Source: Acetofilamentum sp. (GTDB lineage: Bacteria; Hydrothermota; 32-111). From it: a stretch of 64,000 nucleotides of DNA. Of this stretch, positions 42,642 to 51,974 are shown one piece after another. The translations under genes were made by a program, and so were the position numbers. Every line of letters starts with the position of its first letter. The first letter of the stretch is position 1. The DNA lies in the NCBI GenBank assembly GCA_020721805.1, contig DYMB01000002.1, positions 43,899-107,898 of the forward strand. The letters are read 5' to 3'. Under the pieces are notes generated by a model that searched no databases, had not been told where the DNA came from, and saw only the letters and a program-made list of their open reading frames with translations.

Positions 42642-44001
42642 TTTTCAAATCAACTGTTTTATATTTTGATAAAACCTTTTTTACTTCTTCTCTTATCTTT
42701 TTTAAATCATTCTCAGTTTTTGCTTCAAACCTTAAAACGAGTATTGGTTGAGTGTTGGATGCTCTTATAAGTGCCCATCCGTTATCAAAATAGACTCTTG
42801 CGCCATCGATATCTATAACCCTGTAACCGTTTTCTTTATAATGTTTAACAATTTCATCAACTATTTTAAATTTATCCTCATCTGTCGTATCAACCCTTAT
42901 CTCTGGTGTCGATATGTAATATGGCATCTGTTTTTTTAATTCGGATATCTTTTTATTTGTTTGAGACATTATTCTCAATATTAGCAAAGAAGCATAGAGT
43001 CCATCATCGAAACCAAAAAAGTTTTCTGCAAAAAACATATGCCCTGACATTTCTCCAGCAAGAAGTGCTTTTTCATCCTTCATCTTTCTTTTTAAAAGTG
43101 AATGGCCTGTTTTATACATTATGGGAATTCCTCCCTCTTTTAGAATAAACTCCTCAAGTCCCTGTGAACATTTAACATCGAATATGACCTTCTGTTTTGG
43201 ATTTCTTGAAAGCATATCTTTTGCGAGTATACCAAGTATCTGATCTCCAAAAACAACTTCTCCATTTTCATCAACTATTCCTATTCTATCACAATCCCCA
43301 TCATATCCTATGCCAATATCATAGCCACCCTTTAGAGTCTTTTCCCTTAATTCTTTTATAAACTCCATAACGGTTGGATCCGGAAGATGGTTTGGGAAAT
43401 TGCCATCTCTATCATAATTTATAAAATCCGCTCTTATGTTGAGTCTATCAAAAATCTTTTTCGCTATTGGGCCTGCGGTTCCATTACCAGGATCGACGAG
43501 TATTCTCATTTTTTTATCTATCTTCACTTTTTCAACACACATCCGTACATAGGCATCATCTATAATTTCGTTTGTAAGTTTCCCTTTTCCTTTTTCAAAA
43601 TCTTTGTTTAAAATCATCTTATAAAAATTTTGAATAACTTCTCCATATATTGTAACATCGGGATCAACCATTTTTAAGCCGTTAAACTCTATAGGATTGT
43701 GTGAACCTGTAACCATTATTCCACCATCAGCTTTGAAATAATATTGTGAATAATAGAGCATCGGAGTTGTAACGATACCAACATCTATAACATCCAGCCC
43801 TGTATCAAGGAGACCGTTTATGAAAGATTCCTTTATTCTTGGTCCAGACAATCTTACATCCATTCCAGCAACGACCTTTTTCCCTCCCCTTCTTTTTATA
43901 TATGTTGCAAAAGCCTTACCTACAAGGTATACATCAGCACTGTTCAAATCCGTCTCCGCTATACCTCTAACATCATACATTCTGAATATAGAACTCTTCA
44001 T
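42634..44001 (-). CDS. manB: Phosphomannomutase/phosphoglucomutase (AlgC/ManB type)
   Basis: The alpha-D-phosphohexomutase motifs are in order: RLSGPR, the phosphoserine loop VTGSHNPIEFNG, the metal loop GYDGDCDR, the sugar loop GEMSGHMFF and the C-terminal phosphate loop RASNTQPILVLR. It interconverts hexose 1- and 6-phosphates for nucleotide sugars, which the polysaccharide locus at 26-37 kb would use. Length 455 is typical. It overlaps purQ by 4 bp and the next gene by 8 bp. Mannose versus glucose preference cannot be told; the symbol is the best guess. Confidence 0.9.
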   Translation of the reverse strand: MKSSIFRMYDVRGIAETDLNSADVYLVGKAFATYIKRRGGKKVVAGMDVRLSGPRIKESFINGLLDTGLDVIDVGIVTTPMLYYSQYYFKADGGIMVTGSHNPIEFNGLKMVDPDVTIYGEVIQNFYKMILNKDFEKGKGKLTNEIIDDAYVRMCVEKVKIDKKMRILVDPGNGTAGPIAKKIFDRLNIRADFINYDRDGNFPNHLPDPTVMEFIKELREKTLKGGYDIGIGYDGDCDRIGIVDENGEVVFGDQILGILAKDMLSRNPKQKVIFDVKCSQGLEEFILKEGGIPIMYKTGHSLLKRKMKDEKALLAGEMSGHMFFAENFFGFDDGLYASLLILRIMSQTNKKISELKKQMPYYISTPEIRVDTTDEDKFKIVDEIVKHYKENGYRVIDIDGARVYFDNGWALIRASNTQPILVLRFEAKTENDLKKIREEVKKVLSKYKTVDLKNV

Positions 44002-44759
44002 AATTCCTCCTTAATATATCTGTATACATTTTCAAAAATAAGAATTCCAAAAGGATCAATTTTTTTATCAAAGTAAAATTGTCTTCCATCTCTGAATCTT
44101 TCAGGATGCGGCATCATTCCAAGTATTTTTCCTGTATTATCTATTATTCCAGCTAAAGAATCAAAAGAGCCATTTGGATTTGATGGATATTTCATAGTTT
44201 TATTTCCATTTTTATCAACATAATAAAAAACACCTATTCTGTCAAGAATATTTTTTTTGAAATTATGCACCAATTTCCCCTCTCCATGGGCAACCGGAAG
44301 ATAGATGAACTCAGGAAAATTTTTTGTAAATATGGTGTTCTGATTCACCTTTAACTTTACCCATCTATCCTCATAGTGAAATGAATCGTTGAAAATTAAA
44401 CTGACCTCCTGTTTCCATAAACCTTCAATGTTTGGAAGCAATCCGGATTTCACAAGTATTTGAAATCCATTGCATATTCCCAAAATCAACTTACCATTTG
44501 AAATATGATTTTGGAGTCTATTAAAAAGATGATGTCTGATTATCGATGAAACTATTCTTCCACTTCCGGTATAATCACCATAAGAGAATCCACCGGGTAT
44601 AACTATAAAAGAGTATTTTTCAATCTTCTTTTCTTCTAAAAGAAGTTCATTTATAGTGATTATTTCTGGTTTGAACCCAACATTTTCCAATATGAAAGAT
44701 GTTTCGATCTCACAATTGGTTCCACTTGCTTTTAAAACGAGCGTTTTAAACTTGTTCAT
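43998..44759 (-). CDS. purQ: Phosphoribosylformylglycinamidine synthase, glutaminase subunit
   Basis: PurQ supplies ammonia to PurL in step four of purine synthesis. A class I glutamine amidotransferase with LKASGTNCEIE at the start, PGGFSYGDYTGSG, the nucleophile Cys in LGICNGFQILVKSG and the late PVAHGEGKLV and MMPHPERF (catalytic His). Length 253 is typical of PurQ in organisms with a separate PurL. It starts 4 bp after purL. Confidence 0.95.
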   Translation of the reverse strand: MNKFKTLVLKASGTNCEIETSFILENVGFKPEIITINELLLEEKKIEKYSFIVIPGGFSYGDYTGSGRIVSSIIRHHLFNRLQNHISNGKLILGICNGFQILVKSGLLPNIEGLWKQEVSLIFNDSFHYEDRWVKLKVNQNTIFTKNFPEFIYLPVAHGEGKLVHNFKKNILDRIGVFYYVDKNGNKTMKYPSNPNGSFDSLAGIIDNTGKILGMMPHPERFRDGRQFYFDKKIDPFGILIFENVYRYIKEEL

Positions 44760-44763
44760 AATT

Positions 44764-47547
44764 TCACCTGTAATATCTGAAAAGTTTTTTTAAAGGATAT
44801 TCGAAAGATTTTTTCCCCTGTTTTATTCTTATCAAAGGTTTATCTATTGGTTTTCCTATCTTTTTTAAATATTTTTCCCCCATTATACTTTTAGCACACT
44901 CTTCATCTTCATCATAAATCTGAACAAGATATCTTGTCTGAGTTTCAGAAAAAAGAAAATCTATAAGATCTCTATCATCTTCCACAATGATTTCAACACC
45001 AACATTGTTCCCCAGAGAGGATTCAAAAAGTGAAACGAAAAGTCCACCATCGGAAAGATCATGAGCAGAAATCAAAAGTTTTCTTTTGTTAAGAATATCT
45101 ATCTTTTTGTGGATTGATGACGATTCTTTTATATCAACTTTTGGAATGAATCCATCAGATATTTTCATTTTTGTGTAAAGAATGGATCCTGCGAGTTCAT
45201 CTTGAGTCTTTTTACCCGCTATAAAAATAGAGGAAGGTTTTTGGGTTGCTTTAAAATATGAAGACCTGATGTTTGTTATATCAGTTACCGACAATGCGGA
45301 TATAAGAAGCGTTGGAGGGATTTCTATTATTTTATCCGATGAAATGAAATAGTTGTTTAAGGAATCCTTACCTGATATGAAAGGTGTTTTTAAGAGTCGT
45401 GTATACTCATAGCAGGCAACCGCTGATTCAACGATCGAACCGAGTGTAAATGGATTGGATGTATCTCCGAAACAAAAATTATCAAGCAAGAATGTATGTT
45501 CAATATCACCACCTATTGATAAAACATTTCTCAACGCTTCATCTATAACCGAGTAAGTCATCTGTTTTACATTCAATTCGCCATATCTTGGATTGATACC
45601 ACATCCAACAACTATGCACTTCTCTTTTGAATGAAGAGGATATATAACTGAAGCATCGTTTGGTGCATTTCCGGTAATCCCCCCGAGTGGCTTTAGAAGA
45701 GTCTGTGATTGGACCTCATGGTCGTATTGTCTTACTATCCACTCTTTTGATCTAACATCATTTGCAGACAACACAGCATATACAGCCTCGTCAAGTGAGA
45801 ATTTGTATTTTTCTTTTCTTTTTTTCTCTTTAAAGTTTTTGTAGGGTTTTGCTTTCTTTTCATAGAGTGGAACGCCTCTATGTAAAAAATCCATATCAAG
45901 TGATAATACTTTTTCATCATAAAAAAATAGTTCTAATTTTTCTCCTTTAAAATATCCAATATGTGATATTGTTGTATCATATTTTTTAGCGATCCTTTTT
46001 ACACTTTCAAAATTTTTTTCTCCAACAGCAAGAACCATTCTTTCCTGACTTTCCGAGATCCATATGTCGGAATATGTTAAACCTTCATATTTTAAAGGAA
46101 CTCTATCAAGAAAGACCAAAGCACCTGTTTCCTCTCCCATCTCCCCTATAGCGGAAGATAATCCCCCAGCGCCACAATCTGTTATGGCGTTGAACAAACC
46201 TTCCATTTCCATTATGGCATCAAGCATTTTCTTCTCTTCTATAGGATTACCTATCTGAACCGCTCCAGAGGAAATCTCCTGTGATTCTTCTGTAAGTGAT
46301 GCTGATGAGAATGTTGCCCCATGGATACCATCTCTTCCAGTTTTGCCACCTATCAAAACTATATAATCATTTTTTTGAACTTTTTTGAAACTATTTTTTG
46401 ATTTCATTATACCTATCGAACCTGCGAATACCAATGGGTTACCTGAAAATCTACCATGATAACAAACAGCTCCATTTATCGTTGGAATACCCATTCTATT
46501 CCCATAATCCCTAACACCTTCAACAACCCCTTTAAGTATTTCATCGGGTGGAATAATTTTTTCATTTTCATCAACAGGTTTGTCAACATTTCCAACACAA
46601 AAAACATCTGTATTGGCTATGGGTTTTGCAGAAAGACCGGTTCCGATTATATCTCTTATAACCCCACCTATTCCCGTTCCAGCACCTCCATAAGGTTCAA
46701 GTGCTGATGGATGGTTATGTGTTTCAACTTTAAAACAAATGTTATGATAATCATCAAATTTAACTATTCCAGCATTATCAGAAAACAATGAAACCGTATC
46801 GGGATGCTTTATCTCATAACTTGCTTTCATTATGGTTTCTTTGAAAAGGTTTTTAAATTTTTTATTTTTATACTTAAATGGTGATTTGAAAGTTTTATGA
46901 ACACAATGTTCAGACCAGGTCTGTGCTATAGTTTCAAGTTCAACATCGGTTGGTTTTCTTTTCAATCTGTTATAGAAATAATCTTTTATTATTTTCATCT
47001 CATTAAGATTCAATGAAAGAACCATATCCTTTGATAATTTTTCAAGATCGCCATCAAGATCTATATATTTGATTTCAAAATTTTTTAGTGATCTATTCTT
47101 TCTTTCCTTTATTTCAAATTTCCCGATTTCCTCGATCAACGGATTGAAGTATCTGTTTTTAAAAATTTCAACTATTCTACTTTCATCGATAGGTTTTTCA
47201 GAAAAAAGATAAAACCTTCTTATACTCTTTACTCTTTCAACTTTGAAATTGGATATCAAAAGATATTCTTTTAAAGTCTCTCCTGAAGAATCCAGAACTT
47301 TATCCTTATAATATATATCAATATAAAAAACATTTTTAAAAGGAAGTTCAGGATAAACGAAAAGATCGTCTGTTATAGAATCGACCAACAGTTCTTTCAA
47401 AAAATCGATCTCCAAGTTTCCATCCAAATAGTAAAGTGTAGATGTTCTTACTCTGTTTATATTCATCCTGTATCTATTCAAAAGTTTTAAAACTATAAAA
47501 CCGAGTGCATCATATTCATCCTGTTTGTTCACGATTTCTATAAGCAT
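44764..47547 (-). CDS. purL: Phosphoribosylformylglycinamidine synthase, synthetase subunit with PurS-like N-terminus
   Basis: PurL converts FGAR to FGAM using ATP and ammonia from PurQ. AIR-synthase-type motifs include TWSEHCVHKTF (active-site His), VETHNHPSALEPYGGAGTG and TDCGAGGLSSAIGEMG. At 927 residues it is about 190 longer than the small PurL that works with PurS and PurQ. The first 160 residues contain two short alpha/beta stretches (IEIVNKQDEYDALG and VFYIDIYYKDKVLD) that look like fused PurS modules, and no separate purS is visible. It has no glutaminase domain. It overlaps the radical SAM gene by 10 bp. Confidence 0.95.
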   Translation of the reverse strand: MLIEIVNKQDEYDALGFIVLKLLNRYRMNINRVRTSTLYYLDGNLEIDFLKELLVDSITDDLFVYPELPFKNVFYIDIYYKDKVLDSSGETLKEYLLISNFKVERVKSIRRFYLFSEKPIDESRIVEIFKNRYFNPLIEEIGKFEIKERKNRSLKNFEIKYIDLDGDLEKLSKDMVLSLNLNEMKIIKDYFYNRLKRKPTDVELETIAQTWSEHCVHKTFKSPFKYKNKKFKNLFKETIMKASYEIKHPDTVSLFSDNAGIVKFDDYHNICFKVETHNHPSALEPYGGAGTGIGGVIRDIIGTGLSAKPIANTDVFCVGNVDKPVDENEKIIPPDEILKGVVEGVRDYGNRMGIPTINGAVCYHGRFSGNPLVFAGSIGIMKSKNSFKKVQKNDYIVLIGGKTGRDGIHGATFSSASLTEESQEISSGAVQIGNPIEEKKMLDAIMEMEGLFNAITDCGAGGLSSAIGEMGEETGALVFLDRVPLKYEGLTYSDIWISESQERMVLAVGEKNFESVKRIAKKYDTTISHIGYFKGEKLELFFYDEKVLSLDMDFLHRGVPLYEKKAKPYKNFKEKKRKEKYKFSLDEAVYAVLSANDVRSKEWIVRQYDHEVQSQTLLKPLGGITGNAPNDASVIYPLHSKEKCIVVGCGINPRYGELNVKQMTYSVIDEALRNVLSIGGDIEHTFLLDNFCFGDTSNPFTLGSIVESAVACYEYTRLLKTPFISGKDSLNNYFISSDKIIEIPPTLLISALSVTDITNIRSSYFKATQKPSSIFIAGKKTQDELAGSILYTKMKISDGFIPKVDIKESSSIHKKIDILNKRKLLISAHDLSDGGLFVSLFESSLGNNVGVEIIVEDDRDLIDFLFSETQTRYLVQIYDEDEECAKSIMGEKYLKKIGKPIDKPLIRIKQGKKSFEYPLKKLFRYYR

Positions 47548-48425
47548 CTTTCCTCCACATCTTCAATTTCCTGGATGAAACAGTTTTCAAGTCCAAGTTT
47601 TTTCGCATAATCGACAACATCTTGATATTCTTCAAATTTAACTCTTCTTTTTAAATTTGGGTCATCGAGTGCTTTATAATAGGGAGTATACTGCGACATT
47701 AGAGATAGATAAATTTCCCTACCAAAATTATCATAACAGAATTTTATAATATCTTTTGCGTTTTCAACCATTCCAGGCAGAACCAGTATTCTAACGAGTA
47801 GCCCCTTCGTTGCATATCCATATTCATCTATCTGTAGATTTCCCTTTTGTTTGAAAAATTTTATCACATTTTGAAAAGCGATATCCGTATATTTTTTTAC
47901 CGAAGAATATTTTTCAGCATCACTATTCTTTGAATATCTTATATCAGCAAGATAGATATCAACAACATCATCTAAAAAATCGACTATTTCTGGATTTTCA
48001 TAAGATGAGGTATTCCATACAACCGGGATATTAAGAAGACCATCCTTAAGTTTCTTGATAACTCTGTATATATGGTATGAATAATGTGTTGGGGTAACTA
48101 AATTTATATTTTTCGCTTTTTTTTTCTGAAGTTCAAGAATGATATTGATCAATCTATCCTGATCGTAAGGTTTTCCAACTCCAAATTGGGAAATTGGATA
48201 ATTTTGACAATATCTACATTTTAATGAACAGTTTGAAAAGAATATCGTTCCAGATCCATCATATCCTGAAATCGGTGGTTCTTCACCAAAGTGTAGATTT
48301 CTTGATGCTATATAGATTGTATCATCCGAATTACATTTTCCTTTTTCACCGGATATTCTTTTTACACCACACATGTTACCACAAAGAAAACATCCATCAT
48401 TGTAAAAATCTTCTATCCTTTTCAT
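47538..48425 (-). CDS. Radical SAM protein, PflA-like (COG1313 group)
   Basis: The radical SAM cluster motif is CSLKCRYC (C66, C70, C73), within FFSNCSLKCRYCQNYPISQ. Upstream, cysteines 12, 15, 19 and 31 (GCFLCGNMCGV, then GKC) form a second, N-terminal Cys set typical of the COG1313 group, which may bind metal or a further cluster. Members resemble pyruvate-formate-lyase activases but their targets are unknown. No PFL gene is in the window. The 3' end overlaps purL by 10 bp and the 5' end overlaps the patatin gene by 29 bp. Confidence 0.85.
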   Translation of the reverse strand: MKRIEDFYNDGCFLCGNMCGVKRISGEKGKCNSDDTIYIASRNLHFGEEPPISGYDGSGTIFFSNCSLKCRYCQNYPISQFGVGKPYDQDRLINIILELQKKKAKNINLVTPTHYSYHIYRVIKKLKDGLLNIPVVWNTSSYENPEIVDFLDDVVDIYLADIRYSKNSDAEKYSSVKKYTDIAFQNVIKFFKQKGNLQIDEYGYATKGLLVRILVLPGMVENAKDIIKFCYDNFGREIYLSLMSQYTPYYKALDDPNLKRRVKFEEYQDVVDYAKKLGLENCFIQEIEDVEERCL

Positions 48426-49386
48426 AATTTTTTATTCTTTCAATAAGTTTTTTTTCAGTAACGAATTTCCACATTTCCTTTTCGCCCAGTAATATTGCTT
48501 CTCTTGATCTGTAATAATCAAAATGTTTTATTGAACTCATATCAGGTTGTATTAAAAAATCGGGTTTATCTATTCCCAATCTAAATTTTGCAAGATTAGA
48601 TTCGGCTACCAAAAATGTCTGGGAAAGTATATCTATTATGTTGAGTTGTTCATTCAAATTGAGAAGTGTCCCAACGGCTTTTGCCTTGCCTTCAACAATT
48701 TTTATTTCCTGTTTTAAAAAATGTTTAATTTTTTCATTTATGGATTCGTTCGATCTGATTCCATCCTCTTCTATTTTCTCTTCTGGAAAATCTAAAGATT
48801 TTGATTTTAAAACTGGCACATTCAAAACATTTACAGCGATGATCACATCGGCACCAAGTTTTCTGCATAAAGATACTGGAACAGGGTTAACAAGACCACC
48901 ATCAACAAACGCAAGATCGTTTATTTTTTTTGGTGTGAGAATACCTGGTATTGAAATGGATGCTCTTATGGCATCCCTTAAAAAACCTTTTGTGAACAAA
49001 AACTCTCTGCCATTGAGTATATTACAGGCAACACAACCAAATTTTATCTTTAAATTTTCGAATGTTGTTATCGGTAGTATAGAATCGATATATCTATTGA
49101 GTATCTCTCCATTAACTAGTCCAGCACCATCAAAAGTTATTTTGAATAGTTTTTTTATTTCATCCTTATCTATAGTAATCGCTATATCCTCAATATCCTT
49201 CGCAAGATAACCAGAAGCATACATAGCACCTATGAGTGATCCTATTGATGTCCCGGTTATAATATCTGGTCTTATTTTTAATTGTTCAAGAACTTTTAAA
49301 ACCCCTATATGTGCAATTCCCTTGGCTGAACCTGAGCCAAGAACAAGACCTATTTTTAATTTTCTTTTAACTCTTTTTAAGAGCAT
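48397..49386 (-). CDS. Patatin-like phospholipase (RssA/YlbK type)
   Basis: A patatin fold with GLVLGSGSAKGIAHIGVL (oxyanion loop), the nucleophile elbow GTSIGSLIGA and the Asp of the dyad in FVDGGLVNPVPV. These enzymes hydrolyse acyl chains of membrane lipids. No signal peptide is visible, so a cytoplasmic or inner-leaflet location is likely. The C-terminal 90 residues include a DYYRSREAILLGEKEMW segment found in this subgroup. Length 329 is normal. It starts 6 bp after purH. Confidence 0.88.
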   Translation of the reverse strand: MLLKRVKRKLKIGLVLGSGSAKGIAHIGVLKVLEQLKIRPDIITGTSIGSLIGAMYASGYLAKDIEDIAITIDKDEIKKLFKITFDGAGLVNGEILNRYIDSILPITTFENLKIKFGCVACNILNGREFLFTKGFLRDAIRASISIPGILTPKKINDLAFVDGGLVNPVPVSLCRKLGADVIIAVNVLNVPVLKSKSLDFPEEKIEEDGIRSNESINEKIKHFLKQEIKIVEGKAKAVGTLLNLNEQLNIIDILSQTFLVAESNLAKFRLGIDKPDFLIQPDMSSIKHFDYYRSREAILLGEKEMWKFVTEKKLIERIKNYEKDRRFLQ

Positions 49387-49392
49387 AAAACC

Positions 49393-50934
49393 TCAATGTT
49401 TAAAATGTCTTATGTTAGTAAAAACCATCGATATTTCATTTTCATCACATGCTTGAATAACCTCTTTGTCCTTTATTGAACCACCAGGTTGTATTATAGC
49501 ATAAATTCCAGCCTTCGCTATCAAATCTATAGAATCCCTGAATGGAAAGAAACCATCAGATGCGAGGGCTGATCCTCCAGTGTATGCAGCCATTCCACCA
49601 CTCTTTTTAAGAGCGATCTCAACAGCATCTACCCTTGAAGTTTGACCACCGGAAATTCCCATAGTTCTATTTGCAGTTGCGACAACTATAGCGTTAGATT
49701 TTACATATTTTACGACTTTCCATGCGAATTCTATAGATTCCCATTCTTTCAAAGTTGGCTCTTTTTTTGTTACAACATTAAAAAGTGAATGATTCTCCTT
49801 TTGATTATCTCTGTTTTGAACAAGGAAAGAACCGATCAAAGATTTTATTTCAAGTTCTGGTTTTATCTCAACAATACCTTCAACCAATCTCAGATTTTTC
49901 TTTTTTGAAAGAATCTCAAGAGCTTCGGGTGAAAAGGATGGAGCATATACAACTTCCATAAATAATGGTGAAATCATCTCTGCTGTTTGAGTATCACATT
50001 CACGGTTCAAAGCTATTATTCCACCAAAAGCGGATTTTGGATCAGAAATATGAGCGTATTCAAAAGCTTCGGAAATATTTTCTCCTCTTCCAACTCCACA
50101 GGGGTTGGAATGTTTTATTATTGAACAGGCAGGTTGATCGAAAGAATAAACTATGTTTATCGCTGTATCCAGATCAAGATAATTGTTGAATGACATCTCT
50201 TTGCCCTGTAATATTTTAAGATCCGAAATGGTGTTATGTGAACCTTCAACATAGTATAAAGCACCTTTTTGATGCGGATTCTCCCCATATCTTAGATCAC
50301 TTTTCTTTTTTAAAACGATATTTAAAGTTTTTGGTAAAATATTCTGATTTGAATTTATAATACTGAAAAATCTAAATATGGTTGAATCATATTCAACGGT
50401 TCTGTTAAAAGCTTTCTGTGCGAGAAGCGACAAAGTCTCTGATGTGATCTCTCCGTTATTCTCATCGATATGTTCTGAAATGATCCTGTAATCATTTTTA
50501 TCAACGATGATACCAACATATTTGAAATTCTTTGCAGCGGCCCTTATCAACGATATACCACCTATATCTATCTTTTCAATAAGTTCATCTATATCTTTTA
50601 AAGGATCGTTTGAATTTTTAAAACTTTCCTCAAAAGGATAAAGATCGACCACCACGAGATCAAAAAGAACTTTTATTTTAGAAAGATCATCCTTATCTTT
50701 TCTTGCCAGAATTCCTGCAAAAAGATCGGTGTTTAAAGTTTTTATTCTTCCATTCAAAATTTCAGATATTCCTGTTATATCTTCTGTAGGTTTCACATCG
50801 TATCCTAAGTTCTTTATATGTTTATATGTTGAAGTTGTTGCATAAATGTTAACAGAATATTTTTTTAAAGTTTTTAAAAGTTCCTCTATGTCTTCCTTAT
50901 TATAGAGTGATATCAAAGCGTTTTTTATTTTCAT
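49393..50934 (-). CDS. purH: Bifunctional AICAR formyltransferase/IMP cyclohydrolase
   Basis: PurH performs the last two steps of IMP synthesis, using 10-formyl-THF, which fhs at 17.8 kb can supply. The N-terminal cyclohydrolase domain (NALISLYNKEDIEEL, ISEILNGRIKTLNTDLFAGI) is followed by the transferase domain with LRYGENPHQKGALY and SIIKHSNPCGVG. The C-terminal PGGSIKDKEVIQACDENEIS and FTNIRHFKH complete it. Length 513 is typical. It overlaps wecB by 4 bp. Confidence 0.96.
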   Translation of the reverse strand: MKIKNALISLYNKEDIEELLKTLKKYSVNIYATTSTYKHIKNLGYDVKPTEDITGISEILNGRIKTLNTDLFAGILARKDKDDLSKIKVLFDLVVVDLYPFEESFKNSNDPLKDIDELIEKIDIGGISLIRAAAKNFKYVGIIVDKNDYRIISEHIDENNGEITSETLSLLAQKAFNRTVEYDSTIFRFFSIINSNQNILPKTLNIVLKKKSDLRYGENPHQKGALYYVEGSHNTISDLKILQGKEMSFNNYLDLDTAINIVYSFDQPACSIIKHSNPCGVGRGENISEAFEYAHISDPKSAFGGIIALNRECDTQTAEMISPLFMEVVYAPSFSPEALEILSKKKNLRLVEGIVEIKPELEIKSLIGSFLVQNRDNQKENHSLFNVVTKKEPTLKEWESIEFAWKVVKYVKSNAIVVATANRTMGISGGQTSRVDAVEIALKKSGGMAAYTGGSALASDGFFPFRDSIDLIAKAGIYAIIQPGGSIKDKEVIQACDENEISMVFTNIRHFKH

Positions 50935-51974
50935 AACAACTCCTTCAATTTAAAATTTATATATTGTGATGCTTTTCCATTACCATAGAAATATTTATAT
51001 TTTTGTGGTTTAAACCTTTTAAAAATATTTTCATCAAGTTTTTCACCATATGGAAGAAGTATATTATAACCATTCCTGACGGTTTCTACCCATTCAGTTT
51101 CGCTTCTCAGGGTAACGCAAAATTTTCTTGCGAAATATGCTTCCTTCTGTAAACCACCAGAATCAGTTAAAACTATAGAACATTTTTTCAAAAGGTATAT
51201 TGTTTCAAAATAGCCAACAGGATCGATGGGTTCAATATTTCTGTTGATTTTAAAAGTTTTAAGAATCTTTTTCGTCCTTGGATGAACTGGGAAAATCACT
51301 CTCATATTAAGATTTGAAACATTTTTTAAGATTCTTTTTAGTACATTCTTTTTTGTGTTTGATTCTCTGTGTATCGTGAGGAGTGCGAATTCTTTATCTT
51401 GAATAATTTTTTTAAATCTTTTATCGACTCTTTTCTCAACACCTTTTTTAAATAGAAGAAAGGCATCATACATAACATCACCTGAAAAAAATGATTTTAT
51501 TCCCTCATTTTTTAAATTTTCAACTGCTATTTTTGATGGGCAAAAAAGGATATCCGAAATCCTATCGGTTACCATTCTGTTTATCTCTTCAGGCATATTC
51601 ATATTGTGGCTTCTCAATCCGGCTTCTATATGAACAAGTGGAATATTCAATTTGGTTGTTGCGATTGCACCAGCAAGTGTTGTATTGGTATCACCATAAA
51701 CGATAACACCCGATGGTTTTTCTTCGAGAAGTATTTTTTCAAACTCCACCATCATTTTATTGGTTTGATTTGAATGTGTTCCAGAACCAACATTTAAATT
51801 GTGATCGGGTTCTGAAAGACCAAAAGAGTTAAAGAATATTTTTGACATATTAAAATCATAATGTTGCCCGGAATGCACTAAAACGACATCAAAATTTTTT
51901 TTTAAAACTTTATCAAGAGGTGCATGTTTAATAAATTGAGGTCTTGCTCCTACAAGAACGACCAACTTTTTCAT
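50931..51974 (-). CDS. wecB: UDP-N-acetylglucosamine 2-epimerase (non-hydrolysing)
   Basis: WecB makes UDP-ManNAc, a precursor of surface glycans. Motifs include GARPQFIKHAPLDKVL, VLVHSGQHYDFNMS, VIVYGDTNTTLAGA, HIEAGLRSHNMNMPEEINR and the late LTDSGGLQKEAYF with TLRSETEWVETVRNG. Length 347 is slightly short. It lies among translation and purine genes instead of in the polysaccharide locus at 26-37 kb, although its product probably serves that locus. It overlaps nrnA by 4 bp. Confidence 0.95.
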   Translation of the reverse strand: MKKLVVLVGARPQFIKHAPLDKVLKKNFDVVLVHSGQHYDFNMSKIFFNSFGLSEPDHNLNVGSGTHSNQTNKMMVEFEKILLEEKPSGVIVYGDTNTTLAGAIATTKLNIPLVHIEAGLRSHNMNMPEEINRMVTDRISDILFCPSKIAVENLKNEGIKSFFSGDVMYDAFLLFKKGVEKRVDKRFKKIIQDKEFALLTIHRESNTKKNVLKRILKNVSNLNMRVIFPVHPRTKKILKTFKINRNIEPIDPVGYFETIYLLKKCSIVLTDSGGLQKEAYFARKFCVTLRSETEWVETVRNGYNILLPYGEKLDENIFKRFKPQKYKYFYGNGKASQYINFKLKELL

